Positions 61,101 to 64,000 of a stretch of 64,000 nt of DNA are shown one piece after another (the first letter of the stretch is position 1; each line of letters starts with the position of its first letter). The DNA is from Flavobacterium alkalisoli. GTDB lineage: Bacteria > Bacteroidota > Bacteroidia > Flavobacteriales > Flavobacteriaceae. The notes beneath the pieces were generated by a model. That model saw only the letters and a list, made by a program, of their open reading frames with translations, did no database searches and was not told the DNA's origin. A program made the translations under genes and the position numbers. The stretch is taken from positions 3,906,001-3,970,000 of the forward strand of contig NZ_CP042831.1 of assembly GCF_008000935.1 (NCBI RefSeq). Reading direction: 5' to 3'.

Positions 61101-62489
61101 TTACGCGGCTTTGCTAACAGAATTAGCAATTAGCCTCTTGGTAAGAATATGAAAGCGAATATACAAAAATATTGCGGCAGCTGTTAATCCTGCCAAAAGC
61201 CCTATCCATATACCGGCAGCCTTAAGTTCTGTGTGCAGCCCCAAGTAATAAGATATTGGAAACCCTATAACCCAGTACGCAATAAAGGTTATATAGGTTG
61301 GTATTTTTACATCCTGTAATCCGCGTAATGCTCCAAGCACCACTACCTGTATACCATCGGTAATCTGGAAAACGGCAGCAACCAATAATAACTGAGACGC
61401 TATACTTATAACCTCTGAGTTTTCCAGTGCCAGTTCAGGATTCTTCATATTAAGAAAGTACAAAGGCAGGTAATCGTGAAATAACACAAAAAATAAGGCA
61501 AAGATTATTTCAAGGATAATTGCCAGCAAAAATATGGAACGTGCCACTAGCTGAAGTTTTTTATAATCCTGTAATCCCCTCTGGTTTCCTACCCTAATCA
61601 TAGAAGCTACACTTAAACCCATAGCAAACATAAAGGTCATGGAAGCAAGGCTAAGTGCAATTTGGTTTGCTGCCTGGCTATTAGCACCTATTGATCCCGA
61701 AAGCCATACAGCCCCTGTAAATAAAGCAACCTCAAACAGCATCTGCATAGAAGAAGGCACACCTATAGAGGTAATCTTTTTAAGGATGGATTTCTTGATT
61801 TCACCAAAGGTAAATCCGGTGAAATAAGTTTTAAGCTTACTGTTTAGATACAAACTGTAGTGCATATATACCAGCATGAAAATCCTGGATACCACAGTTC
61901 CTAATGCCGCACCAACAATACCCATTTTAGGGAATATCCATACACCGTATATAAGAAGGTAGTTTACAACTATATTAATGATATTAGACACTATTACCGC
62001 ATACATAGCATATTTGGTAAGCGAAAGCCCGTCGGCAAACTGCTTGTACCCCTGGAATATTACCATAGGTAATAGCGAGAAAGCTACCCAGTCCACATAA
62101 GGTGCCGCAAGGTTTACCACCTCATCGGGTTGTCCCATAAGATGCATTAACGGCTTTGCAAACCATACTACTGCAAACAGCATTATCCCTAACAATGTAC
62201 ACAAGAACAGGCCATGATGAAAAACCGTTCTTACCTTAGCCGTATCCTTTTCTGCATCACCCTCTGCTATAATAGGCGTAATAGCTGTAGAAAAACCAAT
62301 ACCTACCGACATAGCCACAAACACCATACTGTTCCCCAGTGAAGCCGCAGCCAGTTCGGCAGCTCCCAGCTTACCCACCATAATATTATCTATAATACCT
62401 GTAATGGTATGACCAAGCATACCCAGTATTACAGGATAAGCCAGTCTAATATTGTAGGAGAATTCTTTTGTGTATTGAGCTAAGTTCAC
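61101..62489 (-). CDS. MATE-family multidrug efflux transporter
   Basis: 462 residues from the GTG start, about 12 spans in two related halves (YPVILGMLGHTITGIIDNIM; GVPSSMQMLFEVALFTGAVW). The MATE fold exchanges drugs or metabolites for Na+ or H+. A TTG 18 bases upstream is often chosen, but it is part of the TAATTTTGC promoter box, so transcription starts after it; the GTG that follows, opening NLAQYTKEFSYNIRLAYPV, is the sensible start. Confidence 0.93.
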   Translation of the reverse strand: MNLAQYTKEFSYNIRLAYPVILGMLGHTITGIIDNIMVGKLGAAELAAASLGNSMVFVAMSVGIGFSTAITPIIAEGDAEKDTAKVRTVFHHGLFLCTLLGIMLFAVVWFAKPLMHLMGQPDEVVNLAAPYVDWVAFSLLPMVIFQGYKQFADGLSLTKYAMYAVIVSNIINIVVNYLLIYGVWIFPKMGIVGAALGTVVSRIFMLVYMHYSLYLNSKLKTYFTGFTFGEIKKSILKKITSIGVPSSMQMLFEVALFTGAVWLSGSIGANSQAANQIALSLASMTFMFAMGLSVASMIRVGNQRGLQDYKKLQLVARSIFLLAIILEIIFALFFVLFHDYLPLYFLNMKNPELALENSEVISIASQLLLVAAVFQITDGIQVVVLGALRGLQDVKIPTYITFIAYWVIGFPISYYLGLHTELKAAGIWIGLLAGLTAAAIFLYIRFHILTKRLIANSVSKAA

Positions 62490-62503
62490 TTTGTAATTTT
62501 TCT

Positions 62504-62512
62504 GCAAAATTA
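62504..62512 (-). promoter_or_regulatory. -7 promoter box TAATTTTGC of the MATE gene
   Basis: Exact TAnnTTTGC match on the minus strand, overlapping a possible TTG start and 14 bases before the GTG. Confidence 0.7.
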
Positions 62513-62670
62513 AGAAGAAGCTTGGCTATAAACACGAACGACCTCAAAATCAGTTTATTAAAACCATAAAAGTTAAAATATTAAAAAGTATAACTATTTT
62601 TAACTTTATCTTAAAAATATTATTAGATTTACCGCAGTAATTTTACTTCATAATCATAATACTTGAATAT

Positions 62671-63180
62671 ATGAAGTTGATGAAACGATTTTTAATTGCT
62701 GCCGTACTGTTAGTTGCAGGGGGCGCAAATGCACAGGAAACAATAACTGATAATAACTATGACCAGGGATTCCGTTTAGGATTTGGTATTAATGCAGGAG
62801 GAGTTACCAACGATGCTTTTAATTTTGCATTTGGTGGTGACGTAAGATTACAATACGACCTTTCTCAGGACACCTCCCTAACCCTTACAACTGGATTCAC
62901 TAATCTTTTTGCAAAGGAAAATGAATTTAAGGATTTAGGTTTCATTCCGGTAAAGGCAGGTTTTAAGGCCTTTATTAACAGTAGCCCTTTTTATGTAATG
63001 GGCGAAACCGGTGCCGGTTTTGCAGTTACAAACGGTTATGACGAAACAACCTTTATCTGGTCGCCGGGAGTAGGATATGCCAACGACTTTATTGACCTTA
63101 GTGTACGATATGAAGATGTAGACTCCTATTACGACTCAGGAATTATAGCATTAAGACTGGCCTATGGCTTTAAATTGTAA
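62671..63180 (+). CDS. Small outer-membrane beta-barrel protein
   Basis: 169 residues. A signal peptide ends at GANAQ (residue 22). The mature part is an eight-strand-like barrel (FRLGFGINAGGVTNDAFNFA; FGGDVRLQYDLSQDTSLTLT; SPFYVMGETGAGFAVTNGYD; YDSGIIALRLAYGFKL) with a terminal hydrophobic residue. It resembles OmpX/OprF-barrel-like proteins of Bacteroidetes. The role is unknown. A second Met (position 4) is an alternative start. Confidence 0.8.
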   Translation: MKLMKRFLIAAVLLVAGGANAQETITDNNYDQGFRLGFGINAGGVTNDAFNFAFGGDVRLQYDLSQDTSLTLTTGFTNLFAKENEFKDLGFIPVKAGFKAFINSSPFYVMGETGAGFAVTNGYDETTFIWSPGVGYANDFIDLSVRYEDVDSYYDSGIIALRLAYGFKL

Positions 63181-63221
63181 ACACCAAAACAATTAATACA
63201 ATAACCTAAGTAAACTAACCT

Positions 63222-63255
63222 AAAAGCCTGTAGCAGAGATGTTACAGGCTTTATT
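63222..63255 (+). terminator. Terminator of the barrel gene
   Basis: AAAGCCTGTA pairs with TACAGGCTTT around a 10-nt loop, then ATTTATTT. Its end touches the stop of the convergent PPK2 gene. Confidence 0.85.
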
Positions 63256-64000
63256 TATTTCCAGGCTTTTCATTAAGTAGTTTTACTCTGTATAAAGCGA
63301 TATTATCAAGCACATCCTCATTAACTTCAGGCTCCTGAAAATCATACTTTTTAAGTTCGTTTAATATTGCTTTTGCTACAAGCAGGCGGGCTGTTTCTTT
63401 ATCGTCTGCCGGAATCGCATACCAAGGGGCATGATTGGTAGAAGTTTTGTTTATGGCTTCCTCATAATACTTTTGGTATTTACCCCACAAATCCCTTTCA
63501 TCAAGGTCGCCAGCCGAAAATTTCCAGTAACGCTCTTCCTTTTCAAGACGCCTAAGCAGTCTTTGCCTCTGCTCCTCTTTACTTAAATGAAGGAAGAATT
63601 TCAAAACTATAGTTCCGTTTTGGGCAATATGTTTTTCAAAACTGTTTATCTGCTTAAATCTTTCTTCCCAAAAACCCTCGGTAATATCCTTAACCTTTTC
63701 TATACCCGGAAGGTTCTCGTTTAAGAGATATTCCGGATGCACACGCGTTACAAGCACATTTTCGTAATGAGAACGATTAAACACCGAAAACTTACCTCTC
63801 TCCGGCAAAGCAATATAATGACGCCATAAATAATCATGATCCAGTTCAAGAGGTGTAGGTGTCTTAAAGCTGTGCACCACTACTCCCCTGGCATTAAAGT
63901 TTTTAAACACTTCCCTTATAAGGCTGTCCTTACCCGAAGTATCCATACCCTGTATACAGATAAGTACACCATACCTGTTGTTAGCATACATCTTATCCTG
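63251..64000 (-). CDS. Polyphosphate kinase 2 family protein, 5' end beyond the window
   Basis: At least 249 residues are visible; the frame continues past the window edge (Q-D-K before MYANNRYGVLICIQGMDTSG), so the internal Met is not the start. Walker A GMDTSGKDSL, the catalytic HSFKTPTPLELDHDYLWR segment and the lid NRSHYENVLVTRVHP are PPK2 signatures. It uses polyphosphate to phosphorylate nucleotides (AMP, ADP or GDP depending on class). The subclass cannot be set without the rest. Confidence 0.92.
   Translation of the reverse strand, partial: QDKMYANNRYGVLICIQGMDTSGKDSLIREVFKNFNARGVVVHSFKTPTPLELDHDYLWRHYIALPERGKFSVFNRSHYENVLVTRVHPEYLLNENLPGIEKVKDITEGFWEERFKQINSFEKHIAQNGTIVLKFFLHLSKEEQRQRLLRRLEKEERYWKFSAGDLDERDLWGKYQKYYEEAINKTSTNHAPWYAIPADDKETARLLVAKAILNELKKYDFQEPEVNEDVLDNIALYRVKLLNEKPGNK

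Overview
The window is a chromosomal stretch of an AT-rich Bacteroidetes bacterium, most likely Flavobacteriaceae close to Flavobacterium. The evidence is two proteins with the type IX secretion (type B) C-terminal domain, many promoters of the Bacteroidetes form TAnnTTTG placed just upstream of start codons, few Shine-Dalgarno sites, a bacillithiol enzyme (BshC), the Bacteroidetes-only ribosomal protein family DUF4295 beside rpmG and rpmB, and many small secreted or lipoprotein genes.

Layout. 1-9.7 kb: an outer-membrane barrel protein, a two-gene ABC exporter, and two large T9SS cargo proteins followed by a small lipoprotein. 9.8-15 kb: typA, a membrane-anchored EEP phosphatase, rpsT, two identical tRNA-Glu genes and proS. 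15-28.4 kb: a Gly/Tyr/Trp-rich lipoprotein, a FadL-like porin, rimO, a radical SAM protein, bshC, ndk, a DciA-like protein, a serine hydrolase, an outer-membrane barrel and ftsY. 28.4-32.9 kb: the bL38/rpmG/rpmB ribosomal cluster, then a compact five-gene operon (VanX-like peptidase, exonuclease, FAH-family hydrolase, HPt protein, cinA). 39-64 kb: mostly housekeeping genes (dihydrolipoamide acyltransferase, GT2, Hsp20, ABC-F, LolD-like ABC, PduO-type adenosyltransferase, secA, Na+/H+ antiporter, FAD oxidase, DoxX, MATE pump), a frameshifted meaB and a PPK2 gene cut by the window edge.

The outstanding region is 32.9-38.1 kb. A Ro60/TROVE protein gene and an RtcB RNA ligase gene lie on the minus strand, about 890 bases apart, with a WYL-domain regulator transcribed divergently. 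Between Ro60 and RtcB no protein is encoded. Instead there are six tandem modules, each built like a Y RNA: a basal helix, an asymmetric internal loop with the conserved strands TGCCGTA and GYTTWTWGC, and an upper helix. Three modules carry tRNA-like heads in circularly permuted order (T-arm, closed acceptor-like hairpin, 2-nt or longer linker, D-arm), so the helix occupies the place of the anticodon arm. A fourth has a different three-way junction with a T-arm, a fifth has only a T-arm hairpin, and a sixth only a small loop. The first two are each preceded by a covarying 11-bp hairpin with a GGGGAT loop, from a 188-bp tandem duplication that also copied the end of the Ro60 reading frame. Two TGCGCA-N7-TGCGCA sites in the divergent promoter region are good candidates for the regulator's operators.

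My reading is a regulated RNA-repair or RNA-quality-control island (WYL regulator - Ro60 - Y RNA array - RtcB). It is related in logic to the known Rsr-YrlA-RtcBA operons of Proteobacteria, but with a different regulator, no RtcA here, and a multi-copy, structurally diversified Y RNA array. RNA structures were folded by eye and homology calls come from motif recognition; no database search was run.
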